A DNA stretch of 6,025 nucleotides from Armatimonadota bacterium (GTDB lineage: Bacteria > Armatimonadota > Zipacnadia > Zipacnadales > UBA11051): contig DPJP01000487.1 of the NCBI GenBank assembly GCA_003542955.1, positions 9,521-15,545 on the forward strand, written 5' to 3'. Numbering within the stretch: the stretch's first letter is position 1; every line of letters begins with the position of its first letter. A model generated the notes under the pieces. The model ran no database searches and was not told the origin of the DNA. It was given only the letters and a program-made list of their open reading frames with translations. A program made the translations under genes and the position numbers. This document shows, piece by piece, positions 5,235 through 6,025 of the stretch.

Positions 5235-6025
5235 CTACTGCCCGGCGCGCGGCTGGCGCTGCGAGTCCCAGGCGTGCAGGTAGCTGAGCAGGTAGCCGGT
5301 GAACACTGCGCCGACTACCGCGATGAGGCCGGCCCACAGGATTGCCGCGTAGTAGTCGCCGCTCTGAATCAGCGCCCAACTGACCCGCCAGATAGTCAAG
5401 ACGACGATCACGGCCATGCCCGTTACGGTCAGCAGGCAGCCGGAGACGGGCTGATCCAGCGCCCAACCACCGGCAGTGTCGGTCGGAGGGTAGCCCCAGT
5501 GCACGTGGCTGCGCGCGGGCGGCTCGTCCTCCTCATCACTCCATATCCACTCGCGCAGGGCCTCGTACAGCCGCCGCGTGACGATCGCCATACCCTCGAG
5601 GGTATTGGCCTCCCTGGAGACGATGCTGAAGGCGCGGGGACCGCCGCGCGGCGCGTGCCACCTCACTATGATGCGCCTGATGCCGGTGACCGCCGGGGCC
5701 AGCTCGATCTGGTCGATCCGCTCCAGCGGCAGTGACCACCTGAACTCGTCACCGACGTAGACCAGCGCGGCGTTGCGGATACACAGGAAGCCGACGTCAC
5801 GGTCGGTCTCGCCGTCCCAGACGCGCAGCTTGTCACCGGGTGAGAAGCCGACGAAGGTGGCGCCCAACGCGCGCAGCCTGCCCGCCGGCACGCCACCATC
5901 GGGCGATGTGCCGGTTTGCGCGTCGGGGCTGGCGGCCAGGGCCAGATACTCCTCCGCAAGCCGCCCAACGCGCTCACGCAGGCCGTGATTGCCCAGCAGC
6001 GCCAGTGTGCCGTGGCTGTACCAGG
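5235..6025 (-). CDS. Hypothetical membrane-anchored protein with a PH-like domain, C-terminal part only
   Basis: Seen: the frame is open from the right window edge (first full codon at 6023) to a TAG at 5235-5237, giving 262 visible residues and no N-terminus. A GTG at 5891 could be mistaken for the start, but the 44 codons before it read as sensible protein (for example LALLGNHGL and RLAEEYLALA), so the gene begins outside the window. Visible residues about 64-160 alternate beta strands and end in a helix: GDKLRVWDGE, GFLCIRNAALVYVG, RWSLPLERIDQIEL, FSIVSREANTLEG, then RRLYEALREWIW. This resembles bacterial PH-like/GRAM-like domains. An acidic linker (SDEEDE) leads to two membrane helices at about 195-219 and 224-249, then a short basic tail. 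I cannot name the protein; the missing N-terminal part may hold its main activity. It lies 45 bp upstream of the MR/MLE gene on the same strand. Confidence 0.65.
   Translation of the reverse strand, partial: WYSHGTLALLGNHGLRERVGRLAEEYLALAASPDAQTGTSPDGGVPAGRLRALGATFVGFSPGDKLRVWDGETDRDVGFLCIRNAALVYVGDEFRWSLPLERIDQIELAPAVTGIRRIIVRWHAPRGGPRAFSIVSREANTLEGMAIVTRRLYEALREWIWSDEEDEPPARSHVHWGYPPTDTAGGWALDQPVSGCLLTVTGMAVIVVLTIWRVSWALIQSGDYYAAILWAGLIAVVGAVFTGYLLSYLHAWDSQRQPRAGQ

Noticed and set aside
3483..5735. Long plus-strand open frame (750 codons) opposite the minus-strand genes
   Set aside because: It covers parts of three real genes and the gaps between them. Its translation is rich in Arg, His, Gln and Ser without any domain pattern, while the minus strand encodes clear conserved motifs. 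Long antisense frames are expected in DNA with this GC content.

Overview
The window is dense, GC-rich bacterial DNA with six protein-coding genes and no RNA gene, CRISPR array or mobile element that I can see. Two of the genes run off the window ends. No marker fixes the species. High GC, a TIM-barrel sugar isomerase, a sugar-acid dehydratase-type enzyme and an atypical NagB-like protein would suit an environmental, probably uncultured, sugar-degrading bacterium of the Armatimonadota/Planctomycetota kind. That placement is a guess from gene content.

Layout from left to right: (1) the N-terminal 97 codons of a glucosamine-6-phosphate isomerase-like (NagB/6-phosphogluconolactonase fold) gene on the minus strand, running off the left edge. 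(2) A 221-bp divergent intergenic region with a consensus TATAAT -10 box, a 14-bp perfect palindrome and a strong 9-bp stem-loop. (3) A plus-strand polytopic membrane protein resembling GT-C/TMTC-type glycosyltransferases. (4) After 67 bp, a plus-strand sugar phosphate isomerase/epimerase-type TIM barrel. (5) Only 13 bp after its stop, the convergent end of a minus-strand block. Read in its own direction, the block starts beyond the right edge with a hypothetical PH-like, two-helix membrane protein. It continues after 45 bp with a mandelate racemase/muconate lactonizing enzyme (enolase superfamily), and after a further 10 bp with a large CxxCxxxCC (YkgJ/UPF0153-like) cysteine-cluster protein.

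Three genes (NagB-like, TIM-barrel isomerase, MR/MLE enzyme) suggest carbohydrate or sugar-acid catabolism, although they are not in one transcript. The MR/MLE and cysteine-cluster genes are so close that they are very probably co-transcribed. The cysteine-cluster protein has an unusual internal insertion and a long C-terminal extension. The TIM-barrel protein has lysine where the family normally has its first metal-binding glutamate. These two proteins and the structured divergent promoter region deserve the closest look. I found no convincing evidence of a wholly new multi-gene system.
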